This document shows, piece after piece, positions 49,157-57,998 of a stretch of 64,000 nt of DNA. Every line of letters begins with the position of its first letter. Position 1 is the stretch's first letter. The notes under the pieces were generated by a model, which searched no databases, was not told where the DNA came from, and saw only the letters and a list, made by a program, of their open reading frames with translations. The position numbers were made by a program, and so were the translations under genes. This DNA comes from Candidatus Bathyarchaeota archaeon (lineage in GTDB: Archaea; Thermoproteota; Bathyarchaeia; TCS64): contig JAOZHO010000028.1 in the NCBI GenBank assembly GCA_026014875.1, positions 59,445-123,444 of the forward strand, written 5' to 3'.

Positions 49157-51807
49157 CGCAGCTTCTTGAGGAGTTCCTCGAGGGACGGGTTGTGCTCCAC
49201 GAGGAAGCTTCTGGATAGGCTCGCCTCGAAATCCGAAGCCCTCCTGTTGATCCTCTCCATCTCGTCGTACGACGCAAGGTCCTCGACCTTTCCCCTGGCC
49301 CCCACCACGACGATCCGTATCACCCAGGGGTCCCTAGCCGCGACCTCCCTCACGGTGATGGTCTTGGAGACGTCCCCGGTGACGTAGCCCGCCAGGGCGG
49401 TGTTGAGCTCCTGGGTGAGGTCGGAGTCCCAGAGGCCGGGGGGAGACTGGACTGTGACCCATAGGTAGTCGGATCGGAAGCTGGACTTCAGCCCCATGAT
49501 GTTGGGGGTTCTGTAGACCCTGACTACGCTCCGCATGTAGTCCTTGAAGTGCTCCACGTCCAGGATCTCGGTGAGTATCCCCTCCCTGCTCAGGGCGTCC
49601 TCCTGCTCGGTGACGATCTTGTGGATGATCTTCACCTGCTCCTCTTGGGTGAGCTCCGTGGTCCTCTCGTAGAACTTTTTGGATTTGATTATCTCGGAGA
49701 AGAGTTCCTGGTACTTTTTCGCGAGGTCTAGGATGGCGGTGAGTTTCTTCCTGTAGTCGGATGTGACCTCAAGTTTCTTCAGGAGGTTTCCGTAGAGCTC
49801 GATCACCTTCTCCACGCCGCCCATGTCGTCGGTGAGGTTGAGGGTCTCCTCGTCGATGACCCGGAGCTCCCGCTCGATCTCTCTGAGCCTGTCCCGGGCG
49901 TAGCGCTTCTTTCCGAACCGTAGGAATCCCCCCGACTCCTTCTCGTATTTGTCCCTGTCGAACTCCTTCCTCTTTTTCCGCTCCTCGAGGCGGAAGATCT
50001 CGTTCTCGACGGCCTCCCTCCTGCCCCTGAACTTGCCGATGAGGGCCTGGAGGTAGGTGAGGTGCTCGTCGATCATCTTCACCTCGTCCCGGGGGGTCCT
50101 CACCATGAGCTGGAGGAGGTGGTAGAGGGTGGTGAGCTCCGACTTTATCTCCTGGAAGTTGATGGGTTGCAGCTCGTCCTGGGGAAGGATGTCGTAGCGC
50201 CTGATCATGGCGTCTGTGAGGTGTCTGGTCTCGTTGTAGAACCTGAGGATCTCCAGGGTCTTGTCCGTGAGTTCGGCGATGTTCATAAAGTCCTCGAGGA
50301 GCCTCTTCTGCTGCACGCTGAGAAGCTGGGAGCTGGGGACCAGCTGCTGGAGCCTCTCGAATATGGCGCCTTTGAGCACCGAAAAGTCCGTGTGGGTCCT
50401 GAGGAGGTTCTTCATGAGTCCCTCGAGGTTGTCCTGGATCTGACCGTCCTCCCTCTGGAGCACAAGGTTCACTATGGAGTCCTCGATGGTCCCTTCCTCC
50501 GCCATCACCTTGATCGTGGTGATGAACTGGAGGGCCTCATCGATCCAGTCCCTGATCTGGCCCTGAACCCCCCTGATGTAGAGGTTGTAGTCCTCATCGA
50601 AGCGGGGGCTCCCGTGGACCAGCTGCCGGAGCTTCTCGTCGAACTCGTCCTCGCTGTAGGCGTTGGTCCTGATGAGGTACTGCCTGTAGAGCTGGGAAAC
50701 CTCCCTGTGCTTCACCCCGAGGACGGTGTTGATCATCTCGAGGACCTCGAGCTTCTCGAGCCTGATCGAGTGGAGCTGCTGCATCATCTCCAGCTTCGAC
50801 TTGAACGCGTTGACGTAGGCGTCCACGGGGTAGTTGACCTTCACCATGCTCAGTGTGTGGATATTGTTCTCCCCGAGGCCCACCTCGGTCCCGATGCCGC
50901 TGAGCACGTCCGCCATGTCGAAGTCCATGAGGACGTAGATCATCTCGGTGACCATCTCGTCGACCTCGTCCCTGGCCAAGATGATGTTCCCTGTCTTGGA
51001 GTACGCCGGCATCAACGGGAGGAAGAGCATCGCGTTGAAGGGGTTCCTGTAGACCTCCCCGAGCCCCTTCACGATGGCCTCGTTGGTCTCCCTGTTAAGC
51101 ACCGTGGAGAACTCCATGATCGCGTTGTACCCCGAGTAGCCCTTAGCCGGGGGGTCGTCGCCCGCGCAGGGGAGGATGCCCATCCCGATGATGGGAACCC
51201 CGGAGCCCACCGATGCCCTGAGGTGACGGGCGAAGTCGAGGACGATGCCGCTGCCGGTGCCCCCGCCCAGCCCGAAGATGATGACTATGATGGGGCTGGT
51301 GATGGAGGAGAGGGCGTGATCCTTGAACATGTTGATGAGGGACTTTATGATGCCCAGCTGGTAGTAGTTGAGGGTATAGATCGCCTTCGCCAGGGACCTC
51401 CGCCTCCCGGCGCCCCCCGCGAGGGGAGGGATCGCCACCGTTGATGGGAGCCAGGGGTTGTACTTTTTGACCTTGATCCCGTCGTTGGTGAGGTGCTCCT
51501 TGAACTTGTGCTGGACGAAGTCGAACATCGCCTCGGCGCTGGGGAACTTTATGGATTGGGCTATGAGGCTGAGGCGCTCCTGGGGGACCCCGTTCCGCTT
51601 CATCACCTCGATGACGTTCTTGTGGGTCTCCTCGAGGCTCTTGATGTCCGGGTCAGCGATGTCGAGAGCCATCAACGAGAGCCGCGAGACTCCCGTCTTG
51701 AGGAGGTCCATGGTCTTCTCGTTCTTCAGGAACGACTCGACGATGTTCGTCCCCGCCCCGCCTAGACCCACGATGTGAATAACGCTCGAGTATCCGATCT
51801 CAGCCAT
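49153..51807 (-). CDS. tubulin/FtsZ-superfamily GTPase with long helical C-terminal region
   Basis: 884 residues. N-terminal GTPase: IVGLGGAGTNIVESFL (about 12-27) corresponds to the FtsZ GGAGxN loop, FGLGGGTGSGIVLDFARHL (about 179-197) is the tubulin signature, and PFNAMLFLPLMPAYS then NRETNEAIVKG supply the later loops. The GTPase fold should end near residue 330. From there to about 740 it is helical and charged with coiled coils (EIFRLEERKKRKEFDRDKYE; DRLREIERELRVIDEETLN). A last globular part (740-884) follows. FtsZ is about 370 and CetZ about 390 residues, so this is much larger, closer to the bacterial 'tubulin-like' proteins of the Tubulin_2 type. It should polymerise with GTP; the function is unknown. 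It follows the membrane-anchored gene by 1 nt, so they share an operon. Confidence 0.85.
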   Translation of the reverse strand: MAEIGYSSVIHIVGLGGAGTNIVESFLKNEKTMDLLKTGVSRLSLMALDIADPDIKSLEETHKNVIEVMKRNGVPQERLSLIAQSIKFPSAEAMFDFVQHKFKEHLTNDGIKVKKYNPWLPSTVAIPPLAGGAGRRRSLAKAIYTLNYYQLGIIKSLINMFKDHALSSITSPIIVIIFGLGGGTGSGIVLDFARHLRASVGSGVPIIGMGILPCAGDDPPAKGYSGYNAIMEFSTVLNRETNEAIVKGLGEVYRNPFNAMLFLPLMPAYSKTGNIILARDEVDEMVTEMIYVLMDFDMADVLSGIGTEVGLGENNIHTLSMVKVNYPVDAYVNAFKSKLEMMQQLHSIRLEKLEVLEMINTVLGVKHREVSQLYRQYLIRTNAYSEDEFDEKLRQLVHGSPRFDEDYNLYIRGVQGQIRDWIDEALQFITTIKVMAEEGTIEDSIVNLVLQREDGQIQDNLEGLMKNLLRTHTDFSVLKGAIFERLQQLVPSSQLLSVQQKRLLEDFMNIAELTDKTLEILRFYNETRHLTDAMIRRYDILPQDELQPINFQEIKSELTTLYHLLQLMVRTPRDEVKMIDEHLTYLQALIGKFRGRREAVENEIFRLEERKKRKEFDRDKYEKESGGFLRFGKKRYARDRLREIERELRVIDEETLNLTDDMGGVEKVIELYGNLLKKLEVTSDYRKKLTAILDLAKKYQELFSEIIKSKKFYERTTELTQEEQVKIIHKIVTEQEDALSREGILTEILDVEHFKDYMRSVVRVYRTPNIMGLKSSFRSDYLWVTVQSPPGLWDSDLTQELNTALAGYVTGDVSKTITVREVAARDPWVIRIVVVGARGKVEDLASYDEMERINRRASDFEASLSRSFLVEHNPSLEELLKKLR

Positions 51808-51808
51808 C

Positions 51809-52804
51809 CTAGTTACCCTCCAATTCCTTCAACTTGTCATTAATCTCCTGAAGCCTCTGGCCCAGGGCTCTGTCCGTCCTCGAGGCCCTCAATGTGAGCC
51901 CCTCGAGCTCCCTGATCTGATCCTCCACGATCATCTTGGTGAACGAGAGCCTCCCGTTGGCCCTGAAGAACAGGGCGCCCAGGACGATCACCAGCGTCCC
52001 CAGCCCCCCGACAGCCGGGAGGAAATACTTTTCCTGGAACGTTGCCTCGGTCCTCACCGGGGGGATATCGATGTCGATGGACTCGAGGATGCTCTGGGCG
52101 GTCCCCACGAAGCCGGCCTCCGCCTGGACCTCGGCGAGGGCGATGAGGCTCTCGAAGAGACTCGTGAACGCAGGGTCGACCTGGGTCTCCAGGTAGCCCT
52201 CCAGATCCGCCTGCCGCTGGCCCAGGTAGTACCTGTAGCCGTCGATCTCCGAGTCGATGACCGTGAGGGCGATCTCGTCGAGGAGGCTCCCGTCGGGCCC
52301 CGTGAGCTGGATGAACTTGTGGTTCACCGGCCTGTGAAGGCTCTCCCCGTGGCCCAGGTCCGTCACGGTCCGGTCGCTGGGTATCCTCCCGAATGTGGAG
52401 ACGCTGTATCTCCCTTCGACCTGCCTGAACTTGAACTCCGCCTCGTTGGGGTTATAGTCCTCTGTGAGGTTGAGCTCCGTGGTGTGGATCTCCCAGTAGC
52501 GGTCGATGTTGCTCGCGTGGTCCAGGTTCACCGAGAGGGTGAGGTTCGCGTAGGCCGCCGTCAGATCCACATTGAGGTATATTGTGATGTTGTACTCGCC
52601 GCCGGCTAGGAGGGGGGTGTTCTGGATGTCCTTGTCCAGCTCGAAGTCGCGCTCCAGGACCAGCTGCTTGGATGAAAGATCCACGACCTTATACGCCACG
52701 ATCCATCTCCCATCCACTCCCGAAGCCCCAAATGCGAGGAGAGGAGAAATGATTATAATCAAAAATAATGCCGTTAATCCGGTTCTGCGCAAATTCGTGT
52801 GCAC
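51809..52804 (-). CDS. single-pass membrane protein upstream of the tubulin-like GTPase
   Basis: 331 residues. A signal peptide or N-terminal anchor (TALFLIIIISPLLAFGAS), an extracytoplasmic region of about 230 residues rich in beta strands (ITIYLNVDLTAAYANLTLSV), one membrane helix (FLPAVGGLGTLVIVLGALFF) and a cytoplasmic coiled coil (IVEDQIRELEGLTLRASRTD to the end). The start is GTG 52804 with GAAGGT about 8 nt upstream; TTG 52810 is possible. Its stop is immediately followed by the tubulin-like ATG. The coiled coil on the cytoplasmic side could tie filaments to the membrane; that role is inferred. Confidence 0.72.
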   Translation of the reverse strand: MHTNLRRTGLTALFLIIIISPLLAFGASGVDGRWIVAYKVVDLSSKQLVLERDFELDKDIQNTPLLAGGEYNITIYLNVDLTAAYANLTLSVNLDHASNIDRYWEIHTTELNLTEDYNPNEAEFKFRQVEGRYSVSTFGRIPSDRTVTDLGHGESLHRPVNHKFIQLTGPDGSLLDEIALTVIDSEIDGYRYYLGQRQADLEGYLETQVDPAFTSLFESLIALAEVQAEAGFVGTAQSILESIDIDIPPVRTEATFQEKYFLPAVGGLGTLVIVLGALFFRANGRLSFTKMIVEDQIRELEGLTLRASRTDRALGQRLQEINDKLKELEGN

Positions 52805-52935
52805 CCCCAACTACCTTCATATAACAAGGAATTTAAATTTGTGCGTCAGTTTTTCCCCCGTTCACCATCAGGCAAATTCTATGAATCGGACTGTTACGGC
52901 CGGAATTGAATGATGGACGGAGGATTGGGCCGTTT

Positions 52936-54372
52936 TCAGTACGTGCGGGAGACATAGGCGATGTACTTGCCCCCGTCGCCGCAGACCAGGCAGTCCCCCG
53001 TGGGCTTCTCGTGCCGCTCCCAGAGGGTCCCCCTCACCTCCCCGGCGACCTGATCCTTTATCTCGAAGGCGCAGGAGGGGTCTCCGCACCAGTTCACCCT
53101 GACGATCCTCCTCTCGTCCATGCGGTTCTTCAGCTCTTCGAGGCTGGAGGCGTCGGCGAGCTCTCCCTCGAGGCGTTCCCGGCTCCTTGCCGTTATGTTC
53201 GCCTGGATCTCGGCGGCCATGGCGGTCACCTCCTCGACGAGGTCGTCGAGCTGGACCTTCTTCTTCTCCTTGGTGTCTCTCCTGACCAGGGTCACGGCCC
53301 TCGCATTCGCCTCTCGGGGCCCCAGCTCGGCCCTGATGGGGACGCCGAACATCTCCCACTTGTAGTATTTCTCTCCGGGCCTCAGCCTGTCGCCGTCGTC
53401 GAGGGCCACCCTGAAGCCCGCGTCGATGAGGATCGCTTTGACCTCGTTGGAGTATTGAGACACCAGGTCCTCCTTCCCTTTGAAGGGGATGGGGACGATG
53501 ACCACCTGCCTGGGGGCAACTACGGGCGGGAGCACGAGGCCGTTGTCGTCGCCGTGGTGGGCGATGGTGGCGGCCAGGGTCCTCCCCATCCCCATGCCGT
53601 AGCACGTGGTGGAGGCGTGGGCCCTGTTCCCGTCGTCGTCCTCGTAGGTGAGTTCGAATGCCTTCGCAAAGTTCTCGCCGAGCTGGTGGACTGTGCCGAT
53701 CTGGTTGACCTTCCCGTCGGGGTTCCATGTGTCGAAGGCGAGGCTGTAGACTGCGCCCGCGAACTTGTCAAAGTCGGGGCGCTTCAGTATCAGGTAGCTG
53801 AGGCCCAGGGCGTCGTAGACGGAGCGGTAGGCCTCCACGCCCACATTCACCTGTCTCTCGGCGTCCTCGAAGTCAACGTGGGCGGTGTGGGCCTCGTTCC
53901 AGAGGAACTCTCTTCCCCTGAACAGGGGCCTGGTGGCCTTGGTCTCGTACCTGTAGACGTTGCAGGTCTGGTGCATCCTCAGGGGCAGGTCTGCGTGGCT
54001 CCGTATCCAGATCTTGAACATGGGGTAGATGGCGGTCTCCGATGTGGGCCTCAGGAGGAGCCTCCGGTCCAGCTCGTTCTCCCCGGCGTGGGTGATCCAG
54101 AAGACCTCGGTGGAGAAGCCCTCGATGTGGTCCTCCTCCTTCTGGAAAGTGTCCTCGGGGATCACCACGGGGAACTGCATGGGCTGGTGGTCTGTGGCTT
54201 CGAGTTTCTCCTCGAGCATCTGGTAGATGCGTTTCACGATGCTGTACCCCCATCCCCGGTAGACCGAGAAGCCTTTCACGGGGTACCTGTCGTCGACTAT
54301 CTCTGCCTCCAGGAGCACCTTGTCGAACCACTCGCTGAAGTTTTCGAATTTTTCAGTCTGGTTATCGGTCAA
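52936..54372 (-). CDS. proS: prolyl-tRNA synthetase, archaeal/eukaryotic type
   Basis: 478 residues. Charges tRNA-Pro. Class II motifs are visible: motif 2 in CNVYRYETKATRPLFRGREF (after RPTSETAIYPMF), motif 3 in TCYGMGMGRTLAATI. The anticodon domain (PRQVVIVPIPFKG) follows. The C-terminal zinc domain has WCGDPSCAFEIK and CLVCGDGGKYIAYVSRTY, ending in Tyr as in archaeal and eukaryotic enzymes. TTG 54372 is chosen because AAGGTG lies 6 nt before it; GTG 54381 overlaps that site. Alone on its strand. Confidence 0.95.
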   Translation of the reverse strand: MTDNQTEKFENFSEWFDKVLLEAEIVDDRYPVKGFSVYRGWGYSIVKRIYQMLEEKLEATDHQPMQFPVVIPEDTFQKEEDHIEGFSTEVFWITHAGENELDRRLLLRPTSETAIYPMFKIWIRSHADLPLRMHQTCNVYRYETKATRPLFRGREFLWNEAHTAHVDFEDAERQVNVGVEAYRSVYDALGLSYLILKRPDFDKFAGAVYSLAFDTWNPDGKVNQIGTVHQLGENFAKAFELTYEDDDGNRAHASTTCYGMGMGRTLAATIAHHGDDNGLVLPPVVAPRQVVIVPIPFKGKEDLVSQYSNEVKAILIDAGFRVALDDGDRLRPGEKYYKWEMFGVPIRAELGPREANARAVTLVRRDTKEKKKVQLDDLVEEVTAMAAEIQANITARSRERLEGELADASSLEELKNRMDERRIVRVNWCGDPSCAFEIKDQVAGEVRGTLWERHEKPTGDCLVCGDGGKYIAYVSRTY

Positions 54373-54615
54373 ATCATGCACCTTCTACTGAATGATGGGT
54401 GTGGCTAGGAAGAAGTCCGTCAATAGGGAATATATTCACCCATCTTCCCGCGTGATAATCCATTTGTCAGATATAATCTTTCCGCGTGCCCCAGAAAAGG
54501 ATATGGTGAACCGAGATCGACGGCCCCGGCTAATTATTCCTCAATCATGCGAACAGCCGTGTGCATCGCCTCGGGATGAAAAGGTATATTCATCGAGGAG
54601 GGGGATTACCCTCTC

Positions 54616-56160
54616 ATGAGGCGGGTCCTCCTAGTTGTCCGGGATGGATGGGGCTATACGGAGGAGACTGCGGGGAACGCAGTTCGCATGGCCCGGACCC
54701 CGGTGGATGACGGGCTCATGGAGTGCCGCCCGTGGGTTCTGCTCAAGTGCACGGGGAACGCCGTGGGGGTCCCCGAGGGCATCCAGGGGGGGAGCGAGCC
54801 CGGGCATCTCACCATGGGGGCCGGGAGGGTGGTCTGGCAGCCCCTGGAGGCGATCAACCGGAGCATCGAGGACGGGGCCTTCTACTCAAATCCGGCCCTC
54901 CTGGAGACGGTTCAGGCCTGCGGAAGGAATCGGGGCAGGCTCCACCTGATGGGACTCCTCAGCGACCAGGGCATCCACGGCACCACCGCGCATCTCTACG
55001 CCCTCTTGGAACTCGCCCGGAGGGAGGGCCTAGATGACGTATTTATCCACTGCTTCCTGGATGGCAGGGATGTGCCCGAGAGAAGCGCAGGAGGATTCAT
55101 CCGGGAGACCCTCAGGCGGGCCGAGGAGATCGGGGTAGGGCGCATCGCTTCACTGGTGGGCAGATATTACGCCATGGACAGGGACACCAACTGGGACCGG
55201 GTCGAGAAGGCCTACGATCTGCTGACCCTTGGCATCGGCCACGAAGCGGATGATCCCGTCGAGGCGATGACTGAGGCTTATCGGAGGGGTGACGACACAG
55301 ACTATTACGTCGAGCCCACGGTGATGGCGAGGGAAGACGGGAGACCCGTCGCCACGATAGATGACGGGGATTCCGTGATTTTCTGGAATTTCAGGTCCGA
55401 TAGGGCCCGTCAGATAACCTACGCCCTCACGGAGCCCGAATTCGACGATTTTCCCAGGAAGAAGTTTCCGAGGATTCACTTCGCTTGCATGAGCGTATAC
55501 GATAAACGGCTCACCCTCCCCGTCGCCTTCCCCCATAACAAAGTTACCGACAACCTGGGAAATGTCATCGCCTCCCACGGCCTCAGGCAGCTCCGTATCG
55601 CCGAGACCGAAAAGTATGCCCACGTCACTTTCTTCTTCAACAGTCAGGAGGAGGAACCCAATCCGGGGGAGGACCGGATCATGGTCCCCAGCCCCAAGGT
55701 GCCCAGCTACGAGGATAAGCCCGAGATGAGCGCCCACGGGATCACCGAGAGGCTCGTCCAAGAGATCCGGGGGGGCGTCTACTCCTTCATCCTGGTCAAC
55801 TACGCCAACGGGGACCTCGTGGGCCACTCCGCCAACATCGAGGCCGGGGTCAAGGCGGTGGAGACCGTGGACTCCTGCCTCGGGCGCCTCGTCGATGAGG
55901 CCCTCGCGAGGGGCTACACCATTCTGGTCACGGGGGACCACGGGAACATCGAGACGATGCTATATCCCGACGGGGAGCCCAATCCGTCTCACGGCCTCAA
56001 CCCCGTTCCCTTCATACTGGTGAGCGACGACCCCAAGCTGAAAGGCGCTGGACTCCGCCCGGGTCAGGGATTGACGAGCATCGCCCCCACCGTGCTGGAC
56101 CTGATGGGTCTTGAGAAGCCCCTTGTGATGACGGGGGAGAGCCTGATAATCAAGGAGTAG
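54616..56160 (+). CDS. gpmI: 2,3-bisphosphoglycerate-independent phosphoglycerate mutase (GpmI type)
   Basis: 514 residues, the length of bacterial GpmI rather than the shorter archaeal ApgM (about 400). Interconverts 3- and 2-phosphoglycerate with two Mn ions. First metal Asp in VRDGWGYTEE, the phospho-Ser in GGSEPGHLTMGAGR (Ser 60), metal ligands in VNYANGDLVGHS and VTGDHGNIE, and HGLNPVPF at the end. A hairpin-prone stretch with GGAGG lies just before the ATG. Archaea mostly use ApgM, so this copy may be of bacterial origin, although some methanogens also have GpmI. Confidence 0.93.
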   Translation: MRRVLLVVRDGWGYTEETAGNAVRMARTPVDDGLMECRPWVLLKCTGNAVGVPEGIQGGSEPGHLTMGAGRVVWQPLEAINRSIEDGAFYSNPALLETVQACGRNRGRLHLMGLLSDQGIHGTTAHLYALLELARREGLDDVFIHCFLDGRDVPERSAGGFIRETLRRAEEIGVGRIASLVGRYYAMDRDTNWDRVEKAYDLLTLGIGHEADDPVEAMTEAYRRGDDTDYYVEPTVMAREDGRPVATIDDGDSVIFWNFRSDRARQITYALTEPEFDDFPRKKFPRIHFACMSVYDKRLTLPVAFPHNKVTDNLGNVIASHGLRQLRIAETEKYAHVTFFFNSQEEEPNPGEDRIMVPSPKVPSYEDKPEMSAHGITERLVQEIRGGVYSFILVNYANGDLVGHSANIEAGVKAVETVDSCLGRLVDEALARGYTILVTGDHGNIETMLYPDGEPNPSHGLNPVPFILVSDDPKLKGAGLRPGQGLTSIAPTVLDLMGLEKPLVMTGESLIIKE

Positions 56161-56342
56161 GCGTGCAGTCGCGAAAATCTTATCCCTTATGGATGCCACT
56201 CTTGGATATGCGCTTCAAACCCTCAGGTATTCAATCAAATGGGGTGGAAGGCTTCTATTATGGGCTTGTCAGGCTTACGGCCTGTACTGATCTGAGCTTC
56301 CTATTGCCCAGGAGCGTTATACCGAGAAATTGATGATATTCT

Positions 56343-57890
56343 ATGATGATGAAAGGATTCCACACTGAGAGATACCTCGAGGCCCAGGTCAAGAAGATAC
56401 TGGAGAGGACCGGGCTCTTCGACAAGCTATATTTGGAGTTCGGAGGGAAGCTCAGGTACGACAACCACGCCGCAAGGGTCCTCCCGGGGTTCGCGCTGGA
56501 CACCAAGATGCGGATGCTCCAGCAGCTGGGGGAGAGCATCGAGATCATCCACTGCATCAGCGCCCAGGACATCGAGGGGCGTAAGATCCGGAGGGACTTT
56601 GGCCTCGCCTACGAGGACCAGATGCTCAAGGACATAGGCGACCTGAGGGAGTTCGGCCTCGACGTCTCCGCGGTGGTCATAAACAGGTTCAGCGGGGAGA
56701 AGGCAGCGCTCAGATTCAAACAGAGGCTTGAGCACCGGGGGATCAGGGTCTACATCCACTACGAGATACCCGGCTACCTCACCGACCTGGACCTGGTGGT
56801 GAGCGACGAGGGGTACGGAAAGCTCGAATACGTCAAGACCGAGAAGCCCATCGTCGTGGTGACGGCCCCCGGCCCGGGAAGCGGGAAGATGTCCTTCTGC
56901 ATGGCTCAGGTCTATCAGGACAGGAAGCGGGGGATAAAATCGGGCTTCGCCAAGTTCGAGACCTTCCCCATCTGGGACCTGGAGCTGGAGCACCCCGTGA
57001 ACATCGCGTACGAGGCCGCCACGGCGGATATCGGAGACTACAATCTGGTAGACCCCTTCCACCTGGAGGCTTATGGCGTCAAGGCCGTCAACTACAACAG
57101 GGACGTCGAGAACTTCGCCATCATGAGGAAGATCATAGAGAAGATGGTGCCCGCCGACGATCCCTTCGCAGAGATAAAGTCCCCCACAGACATGGGGGTG
57201 AACATGGCGAAAGAGGGTATCGTGGACGACGACGCCGTTAAGGAGGCGGCGAAGAAGGAGATTGTCCGGCGCCACTTCAGGTACTACAGGGAGTTCGTCG
57301 AGGGGGGCACCACCCACACCACCCTGGAGCGGATGGAGAGGATCATGGAGAGGGTTGGGGTCACCCCCCGGGACAGGTCCGTGGTGCTCCCTGCGAGGGA
57401 GGCGGCTGAGGGCGCAAAGAGGCGGAGCGCAGAGGGGAAGGGCTACAACGGCATCTTCACCGGGGCGGCCATCGAGATTGTGACTGAATCCGGGCGCGCC
57501 GTGATCGTCCAGGGGAAGAACTCGCCCCTCCTCCACGCAGAATCGGCCGCCTTGCTGAACGGGACCAAGACGTTGACCGGTCTCCCGGATGAACTCAAGG
57601 TGATCTCCCGGGCCGTCATCGACAGCGTGATGGGCATGAAGAAGGCGATGGGGCTCACGAACCTGTCACTCAACGTGAGGGAGGTCCTGGACGCCCTCGC
57701 CGCAAGCGCGGTCTCGGACGCCAAGGCGAGGCTGTGCATGGACGCCCTGGTGAAGTTGAGGGGGTGCGAGATGCACTCGACCCACCTGATGGAGTCAGGA
57801 GACGAAAACCCGTTGAAACAACTGGGATTGGAGATAACGACGGACGCAAGGCTGTATTTCCCGAACAATTACGACGAAAACACCCGATAA
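56343..57890 (+). CDS. DUF1846-family protein
   Basis: 515 residues, the full family length. Conserved blocks: LYLEFGGKLRYDNHAARVLPG, DTKMRMLQQL, VTAPGPGSGKMSFC, GFAKFETFPIWDLELEHPVN, YEAATADIGDYN, DPFHLEAYG and SPTDMGVNMA. The family occurs mainly in Firmicutes and Actinobacteria. Its role is not known; a NAD/ATP-related or phosphatase activity has been suggested but I cannot confirm it. Two more ATG follow the first directly (MMMKGF). No strong ribosome site. Finding it in an archaeon suggests transfer from bacteria. Monocistronic. Confidence 0.85.
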   Translation: MMMKGFHTERYLEAQVKKILERTGLFDKLYLEFGGKLRYDNHAARVLPGFALDTKMRMLQQLGESIEIIHCISAQDIEGRKIRRDFGLAYEDQMLKDIGDLREFGLDVSAVVINRFSGEKAALRFKQRLEHRGIRVYIHYEIPGYLTDLDLVVSDEGYGKLEYVKTEKPIVVVTAPGPGSGKMSFCMAQVYQDRKRGIKSGFAKFETFPIWDLELEHPVNIAYEAATADIGDYNLVDPFHLEAYGVKAVNYNRDVENFAIMRKIIEKMVPADDPFAEIKSPTDMGVNMAKEGIVDDDAVKEAAKKEIVRRHFRYYREFVEGGTTHTTLERMERIMERVGVTPRDRSVVLPAREAAEGAKRRSAEGKGYNGIFTGAAIEIVTESGRAVIVQGKNSPLLHAESAALLNGTKTLTGLPDELKVISRAVIDSVMGMKKAMGLTNLSLNVREVLDALAASAVSDAKARLCMDALVKLRGCEMHSTHLMESGDENPLKQLGLEITTDARLYFPNNYDENTR

Positions 57891-57946
57891 ACGCCCGCAT
57901 TTGTCTTTTTTAACTAGTTTTACCCTTTCTTCAACTCATCGAAGGA

Positions 57947-57953
57947 TTTATAC
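57947..57953 (+). promoter_or_regulatory. TATA box of the CTP synthase gene
   Basis: TTTATAC would start transcription near 57975, downstream of an ATG at 57963 and before the TTG at 57999. This supports the TTG as the real start. Confidence 0.45.
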
Positions 57954-57998
57954 GCTCCTAAAATGCTTAAGACGGTTGTTTATGGGCAGGTCTTCCTC

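Noticed and set aside
50062..51444. 460-codon plus-strand frame opposite the tubulin-like gene
   Set aside because: It is an antisense shadow full of His, Val, Glu and Leu repeats; the real gene with GTPase motifs is on the minus strand.
52906..54408. 500-codon plus-strand frame opposite prolyl-tRNA synthetase
   Set aside because: The opposite strand encodes an intact, motif-complete ProRS. The plus frame is Val/Gly/Leu/Asp-rich low complexity from GC-biased codons and has no family likeness.
54392..54619. 75-codon plus-strand frame before gpmI
   Set aside because: Composition is not protein-like, it overlaps promoter-like AT-rich DNA and the gpmI start, and has no ribosome site.
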